Assembly (NCBI RefSeq): GCF_030064675.1
Contig: NZ_CP116413.1
Span: 7,903,501-7,967,500 of the forward strand
Reading direction: 5' to 3'
From: Crossiella sp. CA-258035
GTDB taxonomy: Bacteria > Actinomycetota > Actinomycetes > Mycobacteriales > Pseudonocardiaceae
Length of the DNA: 64,000 nt
Below the pieces are notes generated by a model. The model was given only the letters and a program-made list of their open reading frames with translations. It did not search any database and was not told the origin of the DNA. The position numbers were made by a program, and so were the translations under genes. Below, piece by piece: positions 17,093-25,264 of the stretch (position 1 is its first letter; each line of letters starts with the position of its first letter).

Positions 17093-19984
17093 GTGCGGCA
17101 CCGTTCCTCGATCCTGGTCGGTCGGGACCCCGAGCTGGCGGCCGTGACGGCCGTGCTGGACTCGGCCAGAGCCGGACGCGGCGGCGCCGTGTTCCTGGTG
17201 GGCGAGAGCGGCATGGGCAAGTCCCGGCTGGCCTCCGCGGTGGCCGAGTCGGCCTACTCCGCGGGTATGAGCCTGATGCGCGGACGGGCCAGCGCGATCG
17301 ACCCGATGGCCCCGTTCCGGCCGCTCACCGAGGCCCTGCTGTCCCTGCTGCGTTCGACCGATGTGCAGCCCGCCGCGCTCGGCCCGTACGGCCCGGTGCT
17401 CGGCCGCCTGCTGCCCGGCTGGGGCGACGGCGGCAGCCGGGAGGGCGACTCGCTGGTCATCCTGGCCGAGGCGGTGCTGCGGCTGACCGGGCTGGTCGGC
17501 CGGGAACGCGGCTGCCTGATGGTCCTGGACGACCTGCAGCACGCCGATCCGGAGACGCTGGCCGTGCTGGAGTACCTGATCGACAACCTGGACCTGCAAC
17601 CCACCATGCTGCTCGGCGCGATCAGGGACGAGCCCTGCCCCGCGCTGCGCATCGCGCGTGCCGCCGCCCAGCGCGGGCAGTGCGTGCTGATCGAGCTGAA
17701 CCGGCTGGACCGGGCCGGGCTGGCCGCGCTGGCCGCCTCCTGCCTGGACGTGGCCGGGGTGCCGCCCGCCGTGGCCGACCTGCTGTGGGCGGGCAGCGGC
17801 GGCAACCCGTTCATGATCGAGGAGCTGGTCGCGGGCATGGTCGAGGGCGGCCTGCTCAGCACCACCGGCGGCACCGTGCGCATCGCCGAGCAGCTGCCCG
17901 CGACCCTGCCCACCACGGTGTCCAGGGCACTCGCCCAACGGGTCGAGGCGCTCAGCAGCCAGGCCCGCGAGCTGCTCACCGTGGCCGCCGTGCTCGGCCA
18001 GCGCTTCCCGCTGGCGGTGGTGCAGCGGGTCACCGGGCTGCCGGACCGGGAGCTGCTCAGCCTGCTGCACGGCGACCTGGCCGCCCAGCTGGTCGCGCCG
18101 GATGAGACCACCGCGGACTGGTACGCCTTCCACCACCAGCTCAGCCGCGAGGCCGTGCTGGCCCAGGTCGACAAGTCCGCCCGCGCCGAGCTGGCCGCGG
18201 CGCTGGCGGACGCGGTCGAGCAGGTGCACCCCGGCCTGCCGGAGGCCTGGTGCCAGGTCGCGGCCACCCTGCGCAAGGCCTCGGGCCAGCACGGCGCGGC
18301 CGGTCGGCTCTACACCGAGGTGGGCAGGCGGGCGCTCGCCCAGGGCGCGGCCGGCTCCGCGGTCGCGCTGCTGGACCAGGCCTGGGAGCTGTTGCGGCAC
18401 GAGGACGCCGCCAGCCGGGCCACCGCACTGGAACTGCTGGTCAACGCACTCGCCGAGGCCGGTGAGGTGGAGCGCGCGCTGGACTCGGTGGCCATCCTGG
18501 ACCAGGTCGGCGGCCTGGACCCGCGCCGCCGCGCGCAGCTGCACACCCGGCTGGGCTGGGCCGCCGCGGTGGCCGGGCGCTCCGCGGACGGGATCACCCA
18601 GGTCGAGGCGGCCCGCGCGCTGCTCGGCCCGGACCCGGCGGCCGAGGACACCGCACCGATCGACGTGGTCGCCGCGCACCTGGCCCTGGACATCCCCGGC
18701 CCCGGCCAGCTGGCCACCGCGGAACGGCTGGGGCGGCAGGCCGCCGAGGTGGCCGAGTCGGTGCCGCTGCCGGTGGTGGCCTGCCAGGCCTGGCAGCTGC
18801 TCGGCGCGATCACCCGGCACCGCGACCCCGAGGAGGGCACCGCCTGCCTGGAACGGGCCCGCGCGGTCGCGGTCCGGCACCAGCTGCCGATCTGGGAGAT
18901 CCACACCCTGATCCGGCTGGGCAACGACGACGCGCTGCGCACCGGCGCGCTGGACCGGCTGGAGCACGCCAGGGAGCTGGCCTCCGCCGCGGGCGCGATC
19001 ACCGCCCGGTACCAGGCCGAGGCGAGCATCGCGCTGCACTCCATCCTGCGCGGCGACTTCGACAGCGCGCGCATCCTGATCGACGGCGTGCTGCCGGCCA
19101 CCACCCGGCTCAAGCTGCTGGAGACCACCCAGTACACGCTGCTGCTGCGCGCGGTGCTGGCCGGGCACCAGGGCCGCCGCAAGGAGCTGGCCGAGGCGCT
19201 GGCCGAGTTCCGCGACTGGCACGGCGATCCCGCCCTGCACGCCCCGCGCATCCACGGCCTGGCGGGCAGCTTCTGCGCGCTGCTGGAGGAGGACCGGCCG
19301 CGCGCGCTGGCCGAGCTGGCCCGCGCGCTGGACGGCGAGGACACCGAGCGCTCGGTGTTCCACCTCTCCGGCAGGCACGGCCTGCACCTGCTGCTCACCG
19401 TGCTGTGCGGCCAGACCGACCGCGCCGCCTACGACGAGCTGGCCGCCAACCCGGCAGGCGGCCTGCGCTGGGACCGCCAGTTCGCCTGCTTCGCCAGGGC
19501 CGTGCTGCTCGGTCGCGAAGGCAAGGCCACCGAAGCGGCCGAGGCGGTCGCCGAGGCGCTGCGCGTCGGCGAGCCGTATGCGATGAGCAGGCACCTGGGC
19601 CTGCGCCTGGTCGGCGAGGAGGCGCTGGCCGAGGGCTGGGGCGAGCCGGTGGAATGGCTGCGCACCGCCGAGGCCTACTTCCACCGCCTGGACGGCGCCT
19701 CGGTGGCCGGCGCCTGCCGCGCCCTGCTGCGCCGCGCGGGCGTCCGGGTCGCCCAGCACCGCGAGGGCGCCGGCGGCATCCCGCCCGGCCTGCGCTCGGT
19801 CGGCGTCACCGTCCGCGAGTTCGAGGTGCTCCGCCTGCTCGTCGGCCGCCTGGGCAACCGCGAGATCGCCGAACGCCTGCACCTGTCCCCGCGCACGGTC
19901 GAACGCCACGTCTCCAACCTCATCACCAAAACCGGCCTGCCCAACCGCATCGCCCTCAGCGAGTACGCCGCCGACCTGACCTAG
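17093..19984 (+). CDS. Large ATP-binding LuxR-family (LAL) transcriptional regulator
   Basis: 963 aa from the GTG at 17093. The N-terminal AAA/STAND ATPase has Walker A GESGMGKSRLA (about 40-50) and Walker B LMVLDDLQHAD. A long helical TPR-like middle (about 380-880) follows, then a LuxR HTH at the C-terminus (TVREFEVLRLLVGRLGNREIAERLHL, then SPRTVERHVSNL). LAL regulators often control secondary-metabolite clusters, and the position next to lanA makes this a candidate lan regulator. The spacing and the hairpin between them suggest a separate promoter. Confidence 0.9.
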   Translation: MRHRSSILVGRDPELAAVTAVLDSARAGRGGAVFLVGESGMGKSRLASAVAESAYSAGMSLMRGRASAIDPMAPFRPLTEALLSLLRSTDVQPAALGPYGPVLGRLLPGWGDGGSREGDSLVILAEAVLRLTGLVGRERGCLMVLDDLQHADPETLAVLEYLIDNLDLQPTMLLGAIRDEPCPALRIARAAAQRGQCVLIELNRLDRAGLAALAASCLDVAGVPPAVADLLWAGSGGNPFMIEELVAGMVEGGLLSTTGGTVRIAEQLPATLPTTVSRALAQRVEALSSQARELLTVAAVLGQRFPLAVVQRVTGLPDRELLSLLHGDLAAQLVAPDETTADWYAFHHQLSREAVLAQVDKSARAELAAALADAVEQVHPGLPEAWCQVAATLRKASGQHGAAGRLYTEVGRRALAQGAAGSAVALLDQAWELLRHEDAASRATALELLVNALAEAGEVERALDSVAILDQVGGLDPRRRAQLHTRLGWAAAVAGRSADGITQVEAARALLGPDPAAEDTAPIDVVAAHLALDIPGPGQLATAERLGRQAAEVAESVPLPVVACQAWQLLGAITRHRDPEEGTACLERARAVAVRHQLPIWEIHTLIRLGNDDALRTGALDRLEHARELASAAGAITARYQAEASIALHSILRGDFDSARILIDGVLPATTRLKLLETTQYTLLLRAVLAGHQGRRKELAEALAEFRDWHGDPALHAPRIHGLAGSFCALLEEDRPRALAELARALDGEDTERSVFHLSGRHGLHLLLTVLCGQTDRAAYDELAANPAGGLRWDRQFACFARAVLLGREGKATEAAEAVAEALRVGEPYAMSRHLGLRLVGEEALAEGWGEPVEWLRTAEAYFHRLDGASVAGACRALLRRAGVRVAQHREGAGGIPPGLRSVGVTVREFEVLRLLVGRLGNREIAERLHLSPRTVERHVSNLITKTGLPNRIALSEYAADLT

Positions 19985-19990
19985 CACCCC

Positions 19991-20084
19991 GCGTGTTGGC
20001 CGTTGTGGTACGCCTTGTTGGCCGTTGTGGACAGGCGCAGCCGTCCACAACGGCCAACTTGGCGTACCACAACGGCCAACACGC
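19991..20084. terminator. Very long hairpin between convergent genes, built of four copies of GTTGGCCGTTGTGG
   Basis: The left arm is 19991-20032 and the right arm 20043-20084. The outer 24 bp (from GCGTGTTGGCCGTTGTGG) pair perfectly, two T-T mismatches follow, then 16 more bp pair, with a 10-nt loop at 20033-20042. Each arm holds two direct copies of GTTGGCCGTTGTGG, so the element has four copies in all. It separates a plus-strand gene (ends 19984) from a minus-strand gene (ends 20095). A bidirectional terminator is the simplest reading, but the stem is far longer than one needs. Confidence 0.75.
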
Positions 20085-20094
20085 GCCCCAGCCT

Positions 20095-20904
20095 TTAGTC
20101 CACTGTGGACAGTGTCACCGGGAGCACGGCGCGGACGAAGACCGGGCGATCGCCGGGGAGCGCGCCGCGGTAGGACGGGGCGTGTGCGAGGCGGGTCTCG
20201 AACCAGGGGCCGTCCTCTGGTGGGCAGGCGCCGAGGACGACCGCCGGGTCCGCGGTCAGCTCGGGCTCGTCCGGGTGGTGCGCGATGCGCAGGCCGAACA
20301 GGTTCGGCACGCTCGGGTCGATGGTGTTGGCGCTGCTGGGGAACCGGTCGCCCCACGGGAACAGGGTGCGCGCCCCGCTGGCCGCCGCGTGCTCCCACTC
20401 ATCCGGCTCGGGTAACCGCTGCCCTGCCGCGGCCAGCGCGGCCGCCACCTCGGCAGGCCCGCGCTCGCCCACCGGCTCGGCCTGCACCGCGACCAGCAGC
20501 GAGGGCAGCTCCACCACCCTCGGCCTGGTGGTCCACCTGGCCAGCCCGGCCCTGATCTCGGTCAGGTCCTCGGCGGCGAACTCCGGCTCGTACGGGGTGC
20601 TGCGCACCGGCTCCGCGGCCGGGGACAGCGCGTCCTCATCACCCAGGAAGGAGGCCATCTCCTCCTCGCTCGGCGTCCAGCCCCGCTCGTCGAAGCCCAG
20701 CGGCACCGCGCCACCCGGCACCAGCGCGAAGTCCCGGCCTGCCACGTCGAAGACCGCCACCGGCGCGCCGCGTCCGGCGTAGGTGTAGCGGAAGACCTCC
20801 CGCAGGCCGATGCCGTGCCGCCTGGCCAGGCCCTCGGCCACCCGGCGCGCGGCGGGGACGTCGAGGGCGGGCCAGTCGGCCGCGGTCAGTTCATGCGGAG
20901 CCAC
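20095..20904 (-). CDS. Protein with degenerate formylglycine-generating-enzyme (SUMF1)-like C-terminal region
   Basis: 269 aa from a GTG at 20904. The region about 160-200 (LPEPDEWEHAAASGA, then FPWGDRFPSSAN) closely follows the FGE/SUMF1 signature (xPTEAEWEYAARGG, YPWG). The final strands (DRPVFVRAVLPV) also fit that fold. The catalytic Cys pair of true FGE is not seen, so sulfatase activation is unlikely. The N-terminal 100 residues (REVFRYTYAGRGAPVAVFDVAGRDFALVPGG) may be the start of the same fold. The true role is unknown. Confidence 0.6.
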   Translation of the reverse strand: MAPHELTAADWPALDVPAARRVAEGLARRHGIGLREVFRYTYAGRGAPVAVFDVAGRDFALVPGGAVPLGFDERGWTPSEEEMASFLGDEDALSPAAEPVRSTPYEPEFAAEDLTEIRAGLARWTTRPRVVELPSLLVAVQAEPVGERGPAEVAAALAAAGQRLPEPDEWEHAAASGARTLFPWGDRFPSSANTIDPSVPNLFGLRIAHHPDEPELTADPAVVLGACPPEDGPWFETRLAHAPSYRGALPGDRPVFVRAVLPVTLSTVD

Positions 20905-21014
20905 GCCGGACAGTGTGCCGTTCCCCGCGCCCGCAGGTGAAGATCCGGGAACCTGAGCGTGATCTCCGCCCGCGCTCGCTGCGGAAAGTGGTCGAGGATT
21001 CATCCGGACGGGGG

Positions 21015-23168
21015 CTACAGCAGCTCCTCGAACCGCTCCGGCGACCCAGCGGGCGCGAAGTGTCCGCCCCGCGCGGCGTCCGCGCCGATCGAGCGCCACC
21101 ACTCGGCCTGCTCCGGCGTCTCCACCCCGGCCACCACCACCCGCACCCCGGCCGCCCGCACCAGCCGGGCCAGCTCCCGCAGCGCACCGGCGACCAGCGT
21201 GTCCCGGCCGCCGCGGTGCGCCTGCCGCTCCACCAGCCAGCCGGCCACCCGGACCGCGCGCACCGGCAGGTCCTCCAGGCAGGCCAGGTCCGCGGCCGTG
21301 GTGCTGAACTCCAGCAGCTCGATCCGCACCCCGGCCGCGGCCAGCAGCCGCAGGTTCTCCGCCGCCTCGCCGCCGGGGTTGACCAGCGCGGGCGCGGGCA
21401 TGCCCAGCCACAACCGGTCCGCCGGCAGCCCCGTGCTGTCCACAATGGACCGGATGTGGCCGACCAGGTCCGGGTCGGCGGACTGGTTCGCGGTCAGCGG
21501 GACGTGCAGCGGCAGGTCGCACTCCAGGCGCTCCCGCCAGTCCCGCAGCTGGGCACAGGCCCTGCGCAGCAACGCCACGCCCAGCGTCATGATCAGGCCG
21601 GTCTGCTCGGCCAGGTCGGCGCACACCTCGTGCCGCACCGGCCCGCGCCGCGGGTGGTCCCAGTGCAGCAGCGCGTCCACGCCCAGCAGCCGTTCACCAT
21701 CCATTGTGGACACTGGTTGGTAGGCGACGGTGAGCTGCCCGGTCTCCCAGGCGCCGGGCAGCGCGGCGGCCAGCGAGGCCCACTCCCGGTCCCTGGCGTC
21801 CTGGAACGGGTCGTAGAGCGCCCACTGCGCGCAGCCGTTGCGCTTGGCCCGCGCCAGCGCCAGCTCGGCGGCCTCCAGCAGCTCCTCGCCGGAGAGGTCC
21901 CGCGCCGGGCGGTCCACCACGCCGATGCAGGCGGTGGCGGCCAGTCCGGAGTCGCCCACATAGAGCGGTTCGGCCAGCGCGGCGGTGATCCGCTGGATCA
22001 TCCGCACCACGTCCGGCGTGCCCGGCCCGTTCTGCACCAGCAGCGCGAACTCGTCCGCGCCGAAGCGGGCCACCATCGCCTGCTCCCCGGCCACCACCGC
22101 CTTGAGCCGCCTGGCCACCGTGTCCAGCACCAGGTCGCCGACCGCCCGGCCGAGACCGTGCGTGATCAGCGAGAAACCGTCCAGGTCCAGGTGGTACAGG
22201 GTGATCCCGGTGGACGGGTCGGCCTGCCTGCGCACCCGTTCCAGGTTGCTGCCGAAGTACTGCCGGTTCGGCAGCTGGGTCAGCCGGTCGTGCAGCGCCT
22301 GCCGGTTCATCTGGCCCTGCAACAGCTTCAGCTCCGAGCTGTCCTCCACCACCGCGACCACCTGCGCGCCCGGCTCGCCCGGCCGGACCGCGGCCAGGCT
22401 GAGCACGGCCCAGACCCGCTCGCCGTCGGCGCGCACCAGCCGGTGCTCGTTGCGCACCCGCGCCACCCGGCCGGAGAGCAGTGAGCGGTAGGCGTTGCGC
22501 AGCGCGGCCACGTCCTCCGGATGGCTCACCTCGAACAGCGAGCCCGGCGGCAGCTCCTCCTTGGGCTGTCCCAGAATCGTCGCCAGCCCATCGTTGACCA
22601 GGGTGAACCGGCCCTCGGCGTCGGTGACCGCGACCCCGCTGGAGGTGCAGGCCAGCAGGTGCTCGAACCGGCCATGGGCCAGCACCAGCTCCCGCCGGGT
22701 GTCCTGCAACGCCACCCGCAGCGCCTTGAGCATGGTGTCCTGCTGGGACAGGGTGTGCAGCCGGACCGCCTCGCTGTACCCGGCGGCCAGCGCGCCCAGC
22801 AGCAGCACCACCCGCTCGGCGGTGCGCGGCAGCCCGGCCAGCTCCGGCAGCGCCAGCAGTCCCTTGCCCAGCACGTCCATGGTGTGCTGCAAAGCCGCGG
22901 GCCCGGTGCAGCCCGCGGCGACCAGCTCGGCCCCGTGCGCGGTGGCCGGGTGCGCCTGGAACGGCTCGGCGCGCGCCGCGTCGACCAGCGCGTCCACCAT
23001 GTCATCCAGGGTGCGCTGGAACTCCTCGGGCTCCAGCGGCACGTACTCGGTGGTGCTGATCTGCCCGGCCCACCTGCGGGCCAGCTTGGCCCGCGCCTTG
23101 GCGCGTTCGGCCGGGGAGAGCGGCACGGCCGATGGGGGCCGCCCGCTCTCCGGGAAAGGCACGGTCAC
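21015..23168 (-). CDS. PAS-GGDEF-EAL protein with degenerate output domains (putative c-di-GMP receptor/scaffold)
   Basis: A 717-aa protein. An N-terminal helical domain (1-160) is followed by a PAS domain (about 170-290), a GGDEF-like domain (about 295-460) and an EAL-like domain (about 470-717). The cyclase motif reads FGADEF instead of GGDEF. The phosphodiesterase motif reads VDALLHW instead of EALLRW. The metal-site positions ITE and DDFG are replaced (LGMP and LEFS), although GVET is kept. Both activities are therefore probably lost, and the protein may bind nucleotide or partner proteins. No membrane segment is seen. It is not in an operon with the GGDEF gene at 9760. Confidence 0.85.
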   Translation of the reverse strand: MTVPFPESGRPPSAVPLSPAERAKARAKLARRWAGQISTTEYVPLEPEEFQRTLDDMVDALVDAARAEPFQAHPATAHGAELVAAGCTGPAALQHTMDVLGKGLLALPELAGLPRTAERVVLLLGALAAGYSEAVRLHTLSQQDTMLKALRVALQDTRRELVLAHGRFEHLLACTSSGVAVTDAEGRFTLVNDGLATILGQPKEELPPGSLFEVSHPEDVAALRNAYRSLLSGRVARVRNEHRLVRADGERVWAVLSLAAVRPGEPGAQVVAVVEDSSELKLLQGQMNRQALHDRLTQLPNRQYFGSNLERVRRQADPSTGITLYHLDLDGFSLITHGLGRAVGDLVLDTVARRLKAVVAGEQAMVARFGADEFALLVQNGPGTPDVVRMIQRITAALAEPLYVGDSGLAATACIGVVDRPARDLSGEELLEAAELALARAKRNGCAQWALYDPFQDARDREWASLAAALPGAWETGQLTVAYQPVSTMDGERLLGVDALLHWDHPRRGPVRHEVCADLAEQTGLIMTLGVALLRRACAQLRDWRERLECDLPLHVPLTANQSADPDLVGHIRSIVDSTGLPADRLWLGMPAPALVNPGGEAAENLRLLAAAGVRIELLEFSTTAADLACLEDLPVRAVRVAGWLVERQAHRGGRDTLVAGALRELARLVRAAGVRVVVAGVETPEQAEWWRSIGADAARGGHFAPAGSPERFEELL

Positions 23169-23178
23169 GGTGAACCGC

Positions 23179-24207
23179 TCAACCCGGGAAGTTGGACTTC
23201 AGCCAGTCGCGGATCGCGGTGCGGTGCACCGCCGCGTCCCGGCCGAGCGCGACCGCGTGGCCTGCCCCGCGCACCAGGTGCACGGCCAGCTTCGCCTCCG
23301 GGCTGAAGTACGGCTTCTCCCTGGCCAGCAAGGTCTGCTCATCCGCGCAGGAGTACGCGCAGAACAGGTTGTCCTTGTCCCCGTTGGCGATCAGCACCGG
23401 GACCTTGATCGCCTTGGACACCGGCAGGATGAAGCCGAACGGCAACAGGTCGGCCACTACGGTCGCGGCCACCTGGTCCTTGGTCGCGTCGTCGGCCCTG
23501 ACCACCTCGGGCTCCACCGAACCGCCCTCGTGGAAGACGCCCCTGGTGCCGGGCCAGGTGGTGAGGTAGCCGGGGTCCAGGCTCCGGCCGCCGAGCACCG
23601 GGTCCAGCAGCGAGGGCGTGATGCCCTTGACGAAGATCCCGGTCAGCGCGAGCAGGTCCATCGAGTGCGTCATGCCGGTGAGCACCACGCCGTCCACGCC
23701 GTGGTGCAGCGCCGCGGCCAGCAGCGCGATGCCCGAGCCCATGGAGTGCCCGACCAGCACCACCTTGCGGTACTTCACCCCGCCGACGGCGCCCGCGCGC
23801 AGCTTGGCCGCGACCTGGTCCACCACCCCGGCCTGGGCGGTGCCGGTGATCAGCGCGCTCAACGGTTTTGAGCTCTCGCCGCTGCCGAGGGCGTCCATGG
23901 CGAAGGTGGCCTGCCCGGCGCGGGCCATGTCGCGCTGGTAGGAGTAGCGGCCCTGGGCGTAGGGCAGGTTCCAGTAGTGCCGGTTGTAGGTGCCGCCGTG
24001 CACCAGCAGCTGCACCGTGCCGGACGCGCCGCCGACAGGCGCGCAGTGTGTGCCGTGCACGGTCTGGCGCAGCAGGCCGAGGCCGAAGGAGACCGGGAGC
24101 TTGGTCTCGGTGCAGCGGACCTGTGGTTCGGCTGCCGCGGTGAGCGGGCTGGCCAGCAGGGTGAGGCAAGTGAACAGTGCGGAGCCAAGAACCCGGAGGG
24201 GTCGCAC
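23179..24207 (-). CDS. Secreted alpha/beta hydrolase
   Basis: 342 aa from the GTG at 24207, chosen because GAGGA lies just upstream and the resulting N-terminus (RPLRVLGSALFTCLTLLASP, then LTAAA) is a clean Sec signal peptide. An ATG at 24249 would add 14 residues. The fold is alpha/beta hydrolase: oxyanion loop HGGTYNRHYW, nucleophile elbow GHSMGSG, later acid in NGDKDNLF and catalytic His in GAGHAVALG. Four Cys in the mature part fit an exported protein. The substrate is unknown; lipase or esterase is likely. It lies 10 bp downstream of nothing on its own strand and precedes the PAS-GGDEF-EAL gene, which starts at 23168. Confidence 0.82.
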   Translation of the reverse strand: MRPLRVLGSALFTCLTLLASPLTAAAEPQVRCTETKLPVSFGLGLLRQTVHGTHCAPVGGASGTVQLLVHGGTYNRHYWNLPYAQGRYSYQRDMARAGQATFAMDALGSGESSKPLSALITGTAQAGVVDQVAAKLRAGAVGGVKYRKVVLVGHSMGSGIALLAAALHHGVDGVVLTGMTHSMDLLALTGIFVKGITPSLLDPVLGGRSLDPGYLTTWPGTRGVFHEGGSVEPEVVRADDATKDQVAATVVADLLPFGFILPVSKAIKVPVLIANGDKDNLFCAYSCADEQTLLAREKPYFSPEAKLAVHLVRGAGHAVALGRDAAVHRTAIRDWLKSNFPG

Positions 24208-24421
24208 GGTGTTCCTCTTCCCGAGGGGGATGGTCAACAGAGCGTGCATACTACAACCCTCTGCGTAACAAACCGCTACCACTTGACCCGATCCGGTTAA
24301 CCCGGGGCGGCATTCCGGGCGATACCCCTACCGTCCCCCTTCCAGCCGAGCGCACAGTGGCTGGTCGGCCTGGCGCCCGGCCGGGTCGCACTGTCACCAC
24401 ACGATGGGATGTGTGTCTTTC

Positions 24422-25240
24422 GTGAGCACCCAGACCAGCTGGGTACCGCCCGACATCGACGTGGACCGCGCCAGTCCGGCCAGGGTCTACGACTACCTGC
24501 TCGGCGGCGCGTGGAACTTCCCCGCCGACCGGCAGATGGCCGAGGCGGCCGTCGCGCGGATGCCGTGGGTACGGGACCTGGCCCGGTACAACCGGTCCTT
24601 CCTCAGCCGCGCGGTCCGCTACTGCGCCGAACGCGGCATCAACCAGTTCCTGGACCTCGGCTCGGGCATGCCGACCTCCAAGAGCGTGCACGAGATGGCC
24701 ATGGAGATCGACCCGGAGTCCAGGGTGGTCTACGTGGAGCAGGAGCAGGTCGCGGTCGCGCACAGCGAGCTGATCCTGACCTCCGTGCCCGGCGCGGGCG
24801 TGCTGGGCGCGGACATGCGCGCCGCGCGGGAGGTGCTGGCCAGCCCGGTCACCAGGGAGCTGCTGGACTTCACCGAGCCGGTCGCGGTGGTCATGGCCTC
24901 CTCCCTGCACTACGTGCTCGAGGCCGAGGAGGCCGCCGAGCTGGTCCGCACCTACCTGGCCGCGGTGCCCGCGGGCAGCTACCTGGTGCTCTCGCACATC
25001 ACCGACGACGGCGCCGACGGCTCGGCCGAGGTGCGCGAGCTGGTCGAGCTCTCCCGCGCCACCACCAGCGCCGGGGTGGCCCGCTCCCGCGCCTGGATCG
25101 CGAGCCTGTTCGACGGTCTGGACCTGGTCGACCCCGGCCTGGTCTACACCTCGCAGTGGCGGCCGAACACGCCGCTGCGGCTGGTCACCGACATGTCGGC
25201 ACACGCTTCCCTGCTCGCGGCGGTGGCCCGCAAACCCTGA
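24422..25240 (+). CDS. SAM-dependent methyltransferase (Methyltransf_19/DUF574 family)
   Basis: 272 aa from GTG 24422, preferred because the family begins with a short M-S-T lead into SWVPPDIDVDRASPARVYDY. An upstream ATG at 24404 is possible. The family marks are ARVYDYLLGGAWNFPADR near the start, the SAM-binding motif FLDLGSGMPT (about 80) and an acidic strand end VVYVEQ. This family is very abundant in actinomycetes and its substrates are mostly unknown. It is followed 24 bp later by a P450 gene on the same strand, so the two may share a transcript. Confidence 0.88.
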   Translation: MSTQTSWVPPDIDVDRASPARVYDYLLGGAWNFPADRQMAEAAVARMPWVRDLARYNRSFLSRAVRYCAERGINQFLDLGSGMPTSKSVHEMAMEIDPESRVVYVEQEQVAVAHSELILTSVPGAGVLGADMRAAREVLASPVTRELLDFTEPVAVVMASSLHYVLEAEEAAELVRTYLAAVPAGSYLVLSHITDDGADGSAEVRELVELSRATTSAGVARSRAWIASLFDGLDLVDPGLVYTSQWRPNTPLRLVTDMSAHASLLAAVARKP

Positions 25241-25264
25241 GCCGCACAACAGGTGGAGGCCACC

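Noticed and set aside
16661-20398. 1245-codon minus-strand frame opposite the LAL regulator
   Set aside because: Shadow of the real plus-strand gene; it also runs through the large hairpin.
24310-24330. GGGTAT-like element on the minus strand ahead of the alpha/beta hydrolase
   Set aside because: The -35 half is weak and the spacing is at the limit; not enough to call a promoter.
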